Shown one piece after another: positions 1-11,967 of a stretch of DNA of 64,000 bases. The notes under the pieces were generated by a model. That model was not told the DNA's origin. It saw only the letters and a program-made list of their open reading frames with translations, and did no database searches. Both the position numbers and the translations under genes were made by a program. The stretch is from Paramacrobiotus metropolitanus (taxonomy: Eukaryota; Tardigrada; Eutardigrada; Parachela; Macrobiotidae): assembly GCF_019649055.1 (NCBI RefSeq), contig NW_026570260.1, positions 620,001-684,000 on the forward strand, in the 5' to 3' direction. Within the stretch, counting starts at the first letter, position 1. Each line of letters opens with the position of its first letter.

Positions 1-113
1 TCACCAAGTGGATCAATTAGTTACATCAATTGTGTATAAAAATGAATGGTGTTTTTATATAGAACTGCATTTTCAGAAAGTTATAATCAAAAGTGGAATT
101 AATTCGCCTCGTT

Positions 114-2454
114 TTACAGTCCACGGTCCTTGTAGAATAGATCGCTGACGTCCTGCGTTTCAATCTTTACCCATCCCGTCTCCTTGATGTGGTACACTGC
201 CAATTAATTACCACATTTTATTCACAAGGAAAAGAAACAAGTTTACGCAATATAACCTTCGAACAATAGGAATAATCACGAATGACGTAAGTACAGTACT
301 TATTCAAAAATATTCATCTTTTTAAAAATCAGCAATATGCATAAAATGGAAATAAGTAAACAATTAACACGAGAAGAAAACTTTTTATTTATCGCACAGA
401 AAAGAACGAACGAAATTTCAGCGTTATGGAAGAAACAAATAAGTTAAAGAAAATAATTATGTCTAATGCAAGACACCTTACCATTAGATGCCTACCACAA
501 CAATAATGAATCCATGGAGTAACGAAATCATAATTTAATGAAATTAATTTCTATAACTTAAAAAATAAGTACAAGAGTAAGTAATTGAAGAATCAACAAA
601 AACCGTCGACCGAGATTCAGTAATAAGATAAAGTTAAATACAAAATAAAGTTTAAAAAATAAAAACAAAAGGATGGACATGTGCAATGATCAAATACGAA
701 AACCAGACCAGGCGTAAATGTGAAAACGAAAAGCAGAAAATCCGACAACACATCAGCAAATTCACACTAATTCACACTATCAGAGAACGAATCTGGTATT
801 CTTACCGCTGACATTGCCACCGCTGTAGGGATCACGCATCGTGGCGTGGTAAATGGCCCGTCGGGCCAGCTCGTAGGCCTGCGGCTCCGTCAGATCATAG
901 CGGTACTCTGTGTCCAGGACTCCAAAGGCGTACGGCGAGCCAGACCCAATGGAGAAGCAGTTGCCGGCCACGCGCAGTCCATCGTTATCGATAACATACA
1001 ATCCCGGCCCCTGCGAAAAACACAAACACACCCTTACAATTTCACGCCGGAGTGCCGGTTGTCAAGCGTCCGCGACGTACTCGTTTGTCATATCCGGCAA
1101 TCATTGACCCCTGCAAGGCAAACATGTTTATGCTGATGGCAATGCGCACAATGAAAAAGCGGGACTCACGATGGAGATGCCGTAGCCCTTGTAGCCGTAG
1201 AGCATGTTGGAGAGCAGTTTGGACGCCGCTGACACGGTGATGCGTTCGCGATTGCGCAGCTCATACATGCGGCACTGCCGGTTGAGGACGCGCATCCAGT
1301 AGGTGCAGTCAGCGGCACCGCCGGCCATCGTGCCCAGCAGGAAGCGTGAGATGGGGATCACTTTATTCACCGTCTGCGAACCTGCAAGCATACATAACAT
1401 GCTCAACTACTTTTAACCTTTACACAACACATTCTGTACAACCAAACAATGAAATAGGTAGTTATTTAATGAGCCTTTACAACATACGTGCATGTACTAC
1501 GTTGGTTCACTTTATTATATTTACAGTTTTACACTGTATGTAACGACAATTCAGCTAAACAGTGACTTGTGGGATTGTCGAGCAAGAAAAAACGCAAGAA
1601 AATCCAAAACAGGTAATTTTATCCAAGTTCTAAGACTTGTGCGAGTGCCCAAGCTGGCTTAGGTCAATTAATTTTTATCCACAAAACTGCCACAATGTTC
1701 AACTTGCGAGAAATCAGGTAAAACGTCATCCGAGAAACCGTAATATTTAAAGACAATGTTTTGAATCTCGTTTTTATTTCTGAACATTATAAAAAGAAAT
1801 TCTTACAACTGTTGGGTTTTCCTCATATCAACAATTATCTCTTAACAGGTTGACAGTAGCCGAAAAATAGAATCAAGAATAGTTTTAAAGGAAAATTTTT
1901 TATGCGGATAATATAATTCATAATCCATGTATCGGTGTTAAACTTAAGATTTTTAAATTCATCAAGGGATCGTCGACCTGAAAACCACTGGGAAAATGGA
2001 CGAACCTCGAATCCCATTTATCAATTTTCGCTGGGGATAAACTCTTTTCACTTTTCGCTTTATCACTTACTGATCTGTTGTCCGGCGGATGCCCGACTGT
2101 CGACGGCCACCATAACTCCGCCCTGGAACTTGAAGCTGAGCGTGGTGGTGCCGTGGAGGAAGAGGGAACGCGGATTGGCCACCAGACGTTCTTCCGTCTG
2201 CACGTCGCTCTCGTCCTCCAACAGCGCCTGGATTACGCGTTGCTTACCCTATCAGAAACATTTCCAACTCAGAAACGCATCATTCTGCGCGGAAAGCATT
2301 GGCCTACGTGGATGGACGGTAGCGGAAGGCCCACAGCGAACTCATTACTGACGGGATGCGTAAAACGCACATCCTGCAGACATTCGGGCTGCGGTGCGGA
2401 GAAGTCCAGGGATTCCCATGTGGAATCAGCGCCGCAGACGCGAGAAAGGGCCAT
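114..2454 (-). CDS. PSMB5: 20S proteasome subunit beta type-5
   Basis: This is the chymotrypsin-like catalytic subunit of the 20S proteasome. Exons on the minus strand run from about 2454 down: an N-terminal propeptide exon, about 2245-2071, 1381-1170, a 30-base microexon 1110-1081, 1010-806, and 196-114 ending in TAA. The mature N-terminus follows HGTTTL, giving Thr1; Asp17 lies in AVDSRAS and Lys33 in QTVNK, so the catalytic set is complete. [10 protein letters not shown] and [15 protein letters not shown] are typical beta5 blocks. The microexon supplies [10 protein letters not shown], exactly the segment otherwise missing before GPGLYVID. The start at MALSRVCG is the only good Met, but the first donor (near 2300) is uncertain. 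A head-to-head promoter is shared with the next gene. Identity is secure; the propeptide border is not. Confidence 0.93.
1081..1110 (-). other. PSMB5: 30-base microexon of PSMB5
   Basis: Flanked on the minus strand by acceptor ttgccttgcag and donor gtacgtcgcg, this exon is exactly 10 codons ([10 protein letters not shown]), phase 0 on both sides. It fills the gap between GYGISI and GPGLYVID that beta5 proteins always span with a segment like GTMICGWDKR. Confidence 0.9.
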
Positions 2455-3275
2455 GGTGAATAGAAAACAGAAAATGCTGTAGAACAGAAAAATATTTGTG
2501 GTAAAACAATATATTCGGAGGATAATGCCAAAATTTTCGAAGTAATTTTGGAACAAAAGTGCAAAACGAGAAGATAAATCAAATTTTCAGAACATCGTCA
2601 TGGTAAAAATTGCTGATGCACGAACGGCTGAGTCATGAAGCAGAAGGCGATCGACGAGTTTGAAGGTGAGACTGTTACGACGGACAGAACAGAACCACCA
2701 GGCGGTTGCCTATGCGCTTCGAATACGGCGTCAGCAATCATCATTCAGGTAGACTCATGCCGTGGTAATTTTCCTCAAACAATTTCAGTTTCTGAAGTGT
2801 TGTATGTTTTTTAAATTTTATGTTTTCTCACTTTTCTGTTTTGGGAATCTTTTGATTTCTCTGCTGTTGTAACTGCTGGCTCCTTGTACTATTTTATGAT
2901 TCATAACCATAATAACCATTACGATTATTATCGCATCTTGTGGATAACCTGGTTTAGTAGTTAGTTGTTACTACTTGTTACCTATTTAGTTTATCTGATT
3001 ATAACGACTCGTGGCGTATTTGTTCCAGATATGTAGTGGCAAATACAGCTGATCTATTCACAATACGTCAGCGTATTAGATTGACCAACGACTGCATCGT
3101 CGTTGTTTTTCGTGACTTCTAAATTTAGCGATTTGATTGACTAGCAGACTTGCTGGTTGCAAACTTGCAAGTCTGGTCTCAGCTCAGTGACAATTGTCAC
3201 AAAAACATTCGGGTACCGTTTGGTGGCTGGCGCTCTCTGATAACTAACGCTTCCCGCAGTGCTGTCTTTGTTCTG
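2455..3275. promoter_or_regulatory. Head-to-head interval between PSMB5 and CPTP-like genes
   Basis: This 0.8-kb non-coding interval separates two start codons facing away from each other, so it should hold both promoters and 5' UTRs. I see no convincing TATA box or other named element. The role is inferred from gene orientation only. Confidence 0.4.
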
Positions 3276-5001
3276 ATGGATGGACCACGCAGCAGCGACG
3301 TTGAGGAAATTATCGGCGATGAATCCTCATCCAGCGTGCTGCATGAAGCATCAGGTGCGCGCGTGGACCGCGAAGTATGCCAAGACGCACCGGGCAGCTT
3401 CCCTCCCGCACCAGTGACTGACTCGGGACACTTCATCCCGCGTTCCGACGGTTTCGATATGATCGCCGTGGCCTACAACTTCGAAATGGCCCTGACGGAG
3501 CCCGACACTCGTAGCGAAGTGGGCATGGACCACTACATCCAGGCCTATCGCGAGCTCGAGAGGTACGCTTGTTACTTGCTTTTAACGGCTTTCACGGAGG
3601 TGTATAACAAATCTGATTCTATTCTTCGCTGTGGCGACGTAGCCACATATCAGAGAGTTTCCACCGTTTCTGACATTCATTGAATGCAGTTTTGCGTTTT
3701 TTGGATTTTTTGCTTATCTTCCTTGTCCGAGTTTGATTTCGCGCTCTCGCTTATTCAGTGTTGTCTTTTTAATTGCTGGTTCTGTGGAAGCATGAGGCGC
3801 ACCATAATTTCCACTTCGCTTTTAATAAGTTAACCGCCAAGCGACTGTTGTAAATTACTACTCTACATGGCATTTACATGCATAACTAATTATCGAATTC
3901 GGATTTATTCTTACAGTACAGTAACAGTTGATCGTGACTTGGTTAATACTATTAGAGATTGTTAATAATGTCAATAATTTTATATCGGGCAGTATCTTTT
4001 GATTATTCTTTTCCTATTGCGCAGGTTCTTTGAATTAATGGGAACGATATTTGGCTTTGTGGGTGCGGACGTAAAGGACAAGCTGGACATTTTGAGCAAG
4101 CACCGCAGCGGCGCGGAAGGCGCCAACTACCGCACCATCCGCTTCATGATGGTTTTCGAAACAGGTGAGCCCTCGCGTCTGGAGCCCACCCGCACACCCC
4201 AGATTTCACCGCTGCCGTCCGCATCCCGCACACTCCTTCGACTTCACCGGGCGCTGGAGTTCATCATGATGTTCATGGAGTCGCTGATCGGCGCGCCCGA
4301 TTGCGAAGGGTCGGACATCTGGCGCAGGATTGCTACAAGAAAACATTAGCCAGGTACAACATCATTTTTTCATTATTTTTCCAATTGCTTACGAATGTGC
4401 CCTTAAAAAAGCAGCTCTTAAAATCACTGTTGAAAATGAATACGTAGTTAATGGTAAGCCGATTTCTAAAAGGCTTTAGATTGAAATTGCTGCAAAGCTC
4501 CAGAATGTTAAGTACTTATTTCTTCGGTGTGTGCCACTATTTTTTAAAAGATTTTCTAAAGTACAGAGTAGTTTATATAAAAATGTTTAGTACATTGTTG
4601 CCGATCTTTTCGAAATTGTATAGAAGTCTCACAGCAAATCACAGTATTTATGAACCAATACTATTGTGGTAGTAGTTTCGTTATGTGTTATATGAGACTT
4701 ACTGTATATCTGGAGCATAGAAATGTCTGGAGCATTTTGCATCCGGATATATTGAGAATTTTGCATGAATGTTTGGAAATTCAATACTGTGATTCGTAGG
4801 TATCACGGTTGGCTGGTGCAGAAAGGCGCCCACTTGGCCATGTACACACTGCCCACCAAGTACCGGCTGATGGAGCGCATCTCCAAACATCCCTACTCCG
4901 AGGTAACCGACATTGCCCGCCGTATGACCGAGGCCATGCGGCCTGTCTTCGATCGCACCCAGGAGTTGTACACCGAGTTTAAACTTCACGATTTGCCTTG
5001 A
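3276..5001 (+). CDS. CPTP: Glycolipid transfer protein family, ceramide-1-phosphate type
   Basis: A cytosolic lipid carrier of the GLTP fold that moves ceramide-1-phosphate between membranes. Three exons: 3276-3562, 4025-4353, 4800-5001. Headgroup-site residues can be seen: Asp and Lys in GADVKDKL (spacing D-x3-K as in CPTP, where GLTP has Asn), two Arg in SRTLLRLHRALEF, and His in ARYHGWLV. The C-terminus FKLHDLP matches the usual LLDLP ending. The N-terminus carries about 60 extra Ser/Pro-rich residues before the domain. Exon 2 has an apparent one-base deletion near 4318: the frame ends in a stop at 4347-4349, while LAQDCYKKTLAR, which joins the next exon correctly, lies in the neighbouring frame. 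Domain identity is strong; the break looks like a sequence error. Confidence 0.88.
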
Positions 5002-6014
5002 TGGGAACATCACTACTGTACCGTTTTTGTTACGTAATCAAAACTGGGCAGCTGTTTTACGTTCAGTGTAGTTCTGTACTTTTCTGCGTACCGGTGCGCT
5101 GTGCCATGACGTGAATTCGATTCCGGGTCCATTCCGTTGCGTAGTAGATTTTTACAATTGACGCTATACGAACAACTGTGTAAATTATCGAAATGCCGGC
5201 CATTCGCCTTCTTCCGGTCCGATTAAATTATTTTTTTATATGACTCACCTGTTGTCGTTTTTTTCCGCCGTGATTTCTGGTTTCTGTAGTTAAATATAAT
5301 TTATTTGCATTGACTACCTTTGTAGTTTGTAATGGTATTGTGATCGACGAAGAAAAGAAAGTAAGTTTGGAAACTGCGTAAATGTGATTAATAAGTTATT
5401 CCCTTCTTGCACTCGGATTCCGGCAGCATGTGCCGTTTGGAGTCAATCGATTTTCGTGAATTGTCGCTGATCCAGATTGACGTCATCGCAGTGAACGATA
5501 CGACGCCGTGCCGGACGGCTGCCCGATCCTCCTGCATCGCGATGCGGGGCGATCGATCGCGATGCTCTTGGTACGTCATTTCCGGCTGCAGTAGTGAAAC
5601 GAGATCACATGGCACCCATGAAGTCACTGCTGTTTTCAATGCGGGGTGATCAATCTTTCCCCCACACTCAATTGCTCGGCGCGCTGTTATTTGGCGTTTA
5701 CCTCATTTGGCTAGCTTTCCGTTTGTACGTCGTAGATAGACAGACTGCTGCTGGTCTGCTGCAGCAAATTTATCCTGACTGACGCGCAAATTTGTCCGCA
5801 TCCGTGCCATCTGGATAATTGGATTCTATGTTTCCTTTAAAAGTTCAGATTTTATAGAATAAGTTGTAGTACATTAGTACTGTGCCGTCTACATTATCAT
5901 TCTGCCAGTCGTACAGAAACCGGTTTTAAGCAACAGTCAATCAGAAGTCTTTTTCACCATATGTTTGTCACATATCTGTCTTCCTGATCTTGCTTTATTT
6001 GTTTATTATCCGCC
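5002..6014. other. Non-coding interval between CPTP-like gene and HID1
   Basis: Contains the CPTP 3' end and presumably the HID1 promoter and 5' UTR. Short open frames around 5400-5780 have no recognisable protein features. Nothing else is supported. Confidence 0.4.
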
Positions 6015-9000
6015 ATGGGCAACACGGACTCAAAGGCTGGATTCCGAAAAGCCATTCAGGATTTAAAGAACAAAGATAAGGTAAGTTCGTGCGCATACGT
6101 GCGAGCCGCTCAAGATGAGTGCACAGTCAGTCTTCCTGATCTCGCATTTTACAAAATAAACCGTTAATACTAATACATTTTAAATTTGCTCTCAGAATTT
6201 ACCGGACCGCTTTGCCTGCTTGTAATAAAATTGTTTCTTTATGAGTTTAGGCGAAGGGATTTAAGTAAATTTGCACTGTTTTTTATGAAAGAATTCGTGT
6301 GTGCTGTCGGATGATGTATCATACATCATGTGGTATGTGAAATTGTTTCGTGCAGATCATTGAGCCGGACAATGACGCGTTCTGGCGGCAGTTCTGGAGT
6401 GCGGAGCAGATGAACTTCCAGCTGACGGCGGCGGACGTGTTCAGTCTGGTGACGGCGGAAGACATTCGCAGTCTGCGTGAGGATGTCCCGCAGAATTTGG
6501 CCACGCTGGCCTTCAAGGCCATCGACCACCTGCGGGTGGCCACTGAGGGTGCCGCGCCCTGCACCACGCCCGCCCAACAACAGACGGGTCAGTCGGCGAA
6601 ATGCATACCTAAACGAAACAGCGGTATTTTGAATCCATTTATTTCAGATCAAATTTTTCATATGGTTTCGAGCACTGAAGCTAGTGTTCCAATTTCCTTT
6701 CAATTGTTTCCATATTTTTTCGCGTTTTACGACAACAGTTAGTTTTTTTAACAATTCAGTTAAACTCAGTGCTGACTTTTATTTGTCGCTGATTAAGTTT
6801 CTGGAATTCATAAAATAAAAATAAAATAAAAAAGTATGGTAAAAAGTAGTTATTATAAAATATGTGAAAAATATCTTAGATTGAAGTTTCTGGTCAGATA
6901 TTCGCGTGTGAGAAGCATTAAAAGTGACCAAAAGAACCTGCATTATTGTATATTGTGACAGTGCTGAACTGCGTGCGCTTGCTGACCCGGCTGGTGCCGT
7001 TTTTTCTGGAGGAGCCGGAGTGGCGCTCCTTCTTCTGGTCCGCTCTGCCCTCGGCCAGCGCTGCTTCCAGCTCCACTCGACAGGGTCCGTTGTCGCGCTT
7101 CCCCTCCTACCCGGCCGGCGGCTCCCTCGACTATCCGGAGCCTCCCACGCCGCCTTCCAGTGCCGGGGCGCGTTTCCGCCTCTTTGACGGCCCGGTTCTG
7201 GCTACCACGCTCATCAATTCGCTTTCGGTGTGTGCACTATCTTTCACTTTTCGTTTTGTCGCCACATCATGTTTTATTTATTTCGTTTACAGACACTGCT
7301 CTTCTGTCCCGGATTTACGGTCAATCAGCACAAAAAACCTTCGGTTAGGGCACTTTAGTTGGATATTGTTGTTTGATGGAATAATATGGAGTTCATGCAT
7401 GTAACATTTAGTGATATATACGTGAAGCAGTGATATATCACGGCGCAATATAGGAAAATCAGCAGATCAGATATTTTCAGTTTCACTTAAAGTACAAGAC
7501 AGGCATAGTATGTACTTCGTTATTGTGTAGTCGAACACGAACCTATGTCTGCTACGTGTACAGGAGCAAACGGAAGATTTGACTTCGTTGGACTGCGTCG
7601 AATACATTTGGGCAGCCGGGGTCGGCTTCGCTGTGTCACCGCCGCAGAATGCCAACTACGACGCGGCACGGATCGAGATTCTCCGTTTACTCCTGGCGTG
7701 TTTCTCGGAGTCCATGTACGGAACTTCCGGTTGGTTCCCCTTTGAGATTTTCTTCCGTAGCCGAATTGCTGCGTGTCATTTAACCTACAGGCCTGACTAG
7801 TGTTGGTTTCTAGCTTCGGAGGGACTGGTGTGTCCCAACCGTTGGCTAGAGTACTTCACAAGCGCCGAAAACCGGCCGGTGTTGCCGCTCTTCACCTCCC
7901 TGCTCAACGTGGTCTTCTCCTATGATCCGGTGGGCTACGGAGTTCCCTATAATTATCTCATGTTCGGTGACTCCAAGGAGCCTTTAGCCGAGGTGGCGCT
8001 GCAGGTGCTGATTGTCTGTCTGGACCATGTCTGCCGGGTGAAGGTCACCGAGGCCATCACGAAGGAACAGCTAGCGATGGAAAGCGATCCCGATGTGAGT
8101 TAGGTTCAAACAGAAGGAAAATAGCAGTTGCGGTAGAATTAGATAAGCTGCTGAAAAAGTAATTGTTGCAATATGATTCTGTGCAGCATAGAACATCCCA
8201 TTCCGGCATTTTTTTAGCTTAGCTAAAAAAATGCCGGAATAGGAAATATGGTTGAATGGTTAGACACGTATACAATCATAGGATGCGGAAGCTACATGTA
8301 TAAGACCGTCCCTTGATCTTTGTTAACTTCGAATGCCGATCACTTACAGCTGGAACAAACGATAGAAAATTGATAAAATATTTATAAAATTTTTTCCGAG
8401 TCAGCCCGGAAACTTTTAATAACGGTATATGTACTGGAAAACAAGTTTAATCGGCGTGTTGTAACGGTGAAGTGTGAATTTTTTAACGGTGTGCAGAGTG
8501 ACATGTTGAAGAACATGTTCATCAACTACCTGTCGCGCATCCATCGCGACGAGGACCTGGCCTTCATGGCAGATGGTATGGTGCGGCTGCTGAACAATCC
8601 CCTGCAGGTAGGCTACCTACCCAGCTCCACGAAAAAGATTCACTTCCAGGCCGAATTGCTCATTCTCTTCTGGAAATGCTGTGAATACAACCGGGTCAGT
8701 GCCGCTTTTTGTTTCTTCGTGTCTATGTCCTCAAATATTTTGCTACTGCAGAAATTTCTCTACCATGTTCTCAAAAGCTGCGTTGTTCTCGACATTCTGA
8801 TCCCCATTTTGCATACCTTGCATCAGAATCGCCTGAATCCCAGTACGAAATAATCGTTTGCTGATTTATAATGCACTATTTTTTATTGCTGTATCTTCAC
8901 AATAAGAATGAATGGGCGTTTTTGAAATGCAGGTAAAATTGGCTTGATTCATTTGAATGTCTTTATTCTGCTGCTGTTGAGTGGAGAGAGAAACTTCGGC

Positions 9001-11233
9001 GTACGTCTGAATAAGCCCTTCACGGGTCGGGCGCTTCCGGATTTACCGGCTTTCACCGGCAACTACGCTGATCTGATCATTCTGGTGAGTGATCTTTCCC
9101 TAAACCAACAACTTTCGTTACAACCAAGTCACCCGCAGGTGTTTCACCGAATGGTGACCTCGGGTCAGTCTAAACTGCAGCCGCTCTTCGACTGTCTACT
9201 GACCATCATTCAGAACAGTAAGTGGGCGCTCGCGGCTCGATGCGTGTGGAAAGTCTCGATTATCAGTACTCAGTGATTTTTCTCCTGATAGTTTCGCCGT
9301 ATGTCAAGAGTTTGGCCAGTGTCACCGCTACCAAGCTGCTCCACCTTTTCGAGGTAAGTATGTTTTCGCATTTCAGTTTCATAAATAAAGCAGCAGCATT
9401 TGCAGGAGTTGTTAACTTATTGTTAAAGCTTTAAGATTCTCCGATAATCCATTAGTGTTTATTTGAAATATTTTAACAACACTCACAGTAACAGACATTT
9501 TGTCGTTGGTTTAGGCCTTTAGTACGCCGTGGTTCCTGTACGCTAATCCCAGCAACCACAATCTGGTGTTTTATCTGATGGACACTTTCAACAACCTGAT
9601 CCAGTATCAGTTCGACGGCAACGCGCCACTGGTGTACTGTATCATCCGCAAACGCGCCTTATTTCACCAGCTGGCCAATCTGCCTATGGACCCCGCCTTC
9701 ATCGAGAAGACGGTACGCAACCGCAAAGGCAGTCGGCGGACATCGGTAGGGTCAGCCATCGAGACGGAGAGTGAGACAACCGAGGAGACACGGCGTCTCG
9801 AAGAGGCTGATGGTGAGGAAAAGAAAAGCCGGGCTTGCACACAACCTTGCCTCAAATTCCCGGTCAGTCGGCTACACTTTATTGGGATATTTTACAAAGC
9901 ATTTTCCTTCGTTTCTTAACTGTTAAAGAATTAACGTCCCAGTAATGATCTTGTATTCTAGGAGTGGGTAAGATGACTGGCCGCGCTTCGGGCCAAAATT
10001 TGGAGGGTTTCATGGACGATAGCCCGAGTATTCTGCGTGGTAAGGAGCGTCCCTCGATGAGCGGCGCCTACGAGCCCGGAACATCCGGTATTCTCGAGGA
10101 GTCGGCCAGCGAATCCAGCGGGGATGTCGTTTTTGAAGCCTCTAATGTCGGGACCACGCGCATCCCGGTTGTCTCGCGTAGTAACGCCAATCTGGTGAGA
10201 CAAACAGATTTTTTTGTCATACAGTATTTCATGCAAGCATGTTAATTTGAATTTAATTTTAAGAGCTTTAATTTGAATACGGTGCCGGTTAATCCTGCTC
10301 CTGGACCGCATGGAGCCTTGGGAGAAATTAGAAGTGAAAAAGTTGGCGTAGAGACAGGGCGGGAAGCATTGTCGCGGTCCGTGTCGGTGGCCAGTACGAC
10401 GCGAAGCGCAGGATGGACGCCGACACCCGAATGGGTTAGTTCTCCCTAAATCTTGTCCCGAATTATGTTTTACCAATTTCTTCTTGAGCCGGCTTTAGAT
10501 CATTTTACAGGGTGATTTTATAGCAACGGGCTCTGCTATGCACCAAAATAAAACAGAGGAATAAAAAACCGGCTTGGAAATTAACTTTTTTTGATAGGTC
10601 CGGTCGTGGAAGCATAAATTGCCGATGGCAACTGTGCTGCGTTTACTGCAGGTGTTGGTACCGCAGGTGGAGAAGTTTTGCATGGACAAGTAAGATATAT
10701 AAATCCCCTGTCTCCTGTTGTCTGCCGCTAACCGATGTGCTGCTGTATATAGAAACATCACGGAGGAGACGGAGATCGTCAAATTTCTGCAGAATGGAAC
10801 ATTGGTTGGGCTGCTGCCGGTGCCGCATCCGCTGCTGATCCGTCGCTACCAAGCCAACGCCGGTACCAGCACGTGGGTGCGTACCTACCTCTGGGGCGTG
10901 CTGTACCTGCGGTGAGTTTAATACTATAGGCATGCTGGTGTGCATACTTCTATAGTACTGATGTGATTGATTTGCTGTTCATGAAGTACTGTAGTAATCA
11001 GATGATATTACATACTATCAACTATAGTATACTATGATCACAATTTTCGTTACATTTGCTGAGTTCCGCTGATGAAAATTCCACTTTTTGCTACGATCGT
11101 GGGTTGTCCTTGATGGAATCGTCGATGAATAAAAGTCATAGGCTAACGATGAAATTTTCTGTGGTGTAGGAATACGAATCCGGCGATTTGGTTTGATACG
11201 AAGGTGACGCTGTTCGAGATCCAGTCCGGCTGA
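6015..11233 (+). CDS. HID1: HID1 (high-temperature-induced dauer formation protein 1 homologue)
   Basis: A peripheral Golgi protein needed for dense-core vesicle biogenesis and neuropeptide sorting. It starts MGNTDSK with Gly2, the N-myristoylation context of the family. About 17 exons can be followed, including 6015-6079, about 6355-6591, 6957-7228, 7292-7347, 7563-7731, 7816-8095, 8497-8694, 8751-8848, 8935-9085, 9139-9219, 9290-9352, 9514-9810, 9961-10194, 10265-10435, 10600-10690, 10751-10911 and 11170-11233. Diagnostic blocks are DSLDCVEYIW-like (LTSLDCVEYIWAAGVGFA), LPLFTSLLNVVFSYDPVGYG, LLLSGERNFGVRLNKPF, YQFDGNAPLVYCIIRKR and GLLPVPHPLLIRRYQANAG. The end TLFEIQSG matches the family's FEIQRV. 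The variable Ser-rich linker sits at 9700-10440. No frame break was seen. Some borders are approximate. Confidence 0.95.
8200..8240. repeat. 41-bp near-perfect palindrome in a HID1 intron
   Basis: Left arm 8200-8219 and right arm 8221-8240 are exact reverse complements of 20 bases, separated by a single T at 8220. The arms begin attccggca and contain a run of seven T/A. It lies between the exons ending at 8095 and starting at 8497. Confidence 0.95.
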
Positions 11234-11552
11234 TGTGGGAATGCCGATTAGTACTCTCGGTGAATGTTTATCCGGTTGTGGCAAATCGTTTTATTGCGTT
11301 TTTAATTGTGAATCGAAGGTTTTTGTACTGTTTTTAACGCATTTTGTTAACGATAGGCATGGTATTGAAATGTTACTTGATTTAGTTCTGTGTACTAGTC
11401 AACATGCAGTGCTACATGTCAGAATTCCGCTTTTTAGATCTCTTTAAAATATTATTAAAAGTTCAGGTTCACCTTTGTTTCCGTGTTTTGTATTATGAAT
11501 GTAAAGAAAACGATAAAGACCGTGTTTAGAAGACAAAAAAAGGAAAAAAGTG
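11234..11552. other. HID1 3' flank up to the tRNA
   Basis: AT-rich sequence after the HID1 stop. No gene recognised. Confidence 0.4.
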
Positions 11553-11635
11553 TGCTAGGTGTGGGGTTCGAACCCACGCGCTCTATTGAGCATCAGATCT
11601 TAAGTCTGACGCCTTAACCACTCGGCCAACCTAGC
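11553..11635 (-). tRNA. tRNA-Leu (anticodon UAA)
   Basis: On the minus strand the sequence folds into a class II tRNA. The 7-bp acceptor stem is GCTAGGT with ACCTAGC; the D-arm contains GGCCGAGTGGTTAAGGC; the anticodon loop CTTAAGA reads TAA; a long variable arm (TGCTCAATAGAGCG) is typical of Leu; the T-arm is GGGTTCGAACCCC-like with TTCGAAC. The discriminator base is A. There is no intron. The A-box and B-box promoter elements are intact. Confidence 0.97.
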
Positions 11636-11967
11636 TATGTAACACTATCATGTTTACAATGTTGAACGAAATGAAACGTAACTCCGTCAACGACGCTATT
11701 TCACAATTACAGGAATATAAAAGCACTGTAATCACCGTCGTCGAACAGTAAATCCATTTTTTGATTTTTCTTCTTTGCATTATTTATATTGAGATGTATT
11801 CCTATGAACTCACAAAGCAACGGTCCTGAAATCAGCTTAAATAAAAAATTCCGACCCGTCAAAAACATACTGACAACGAAAATCAATAATATTTACTTAA
11901 TTACAACGACATTCCCAAAATGCCTCAAAAACTACTGGCGGCAAACTCGATTAATACAACTCTCTTC
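11636..11967. other. Interval between tRNA-Leu and the MED14 stop
   Basis: About 330 bases of AT-rich sequence. It should hold the 3' UTR of MED14. I see no further MED14-like coding sequence on the minus strand here, which bears on the short C-terminus. Confidence 0.4.

Noticed and set aside
5388-5782. Short frames upstream of HID1
   Set aside because: No recognisable protein features; the region behaves like promoter or 5' UTR.
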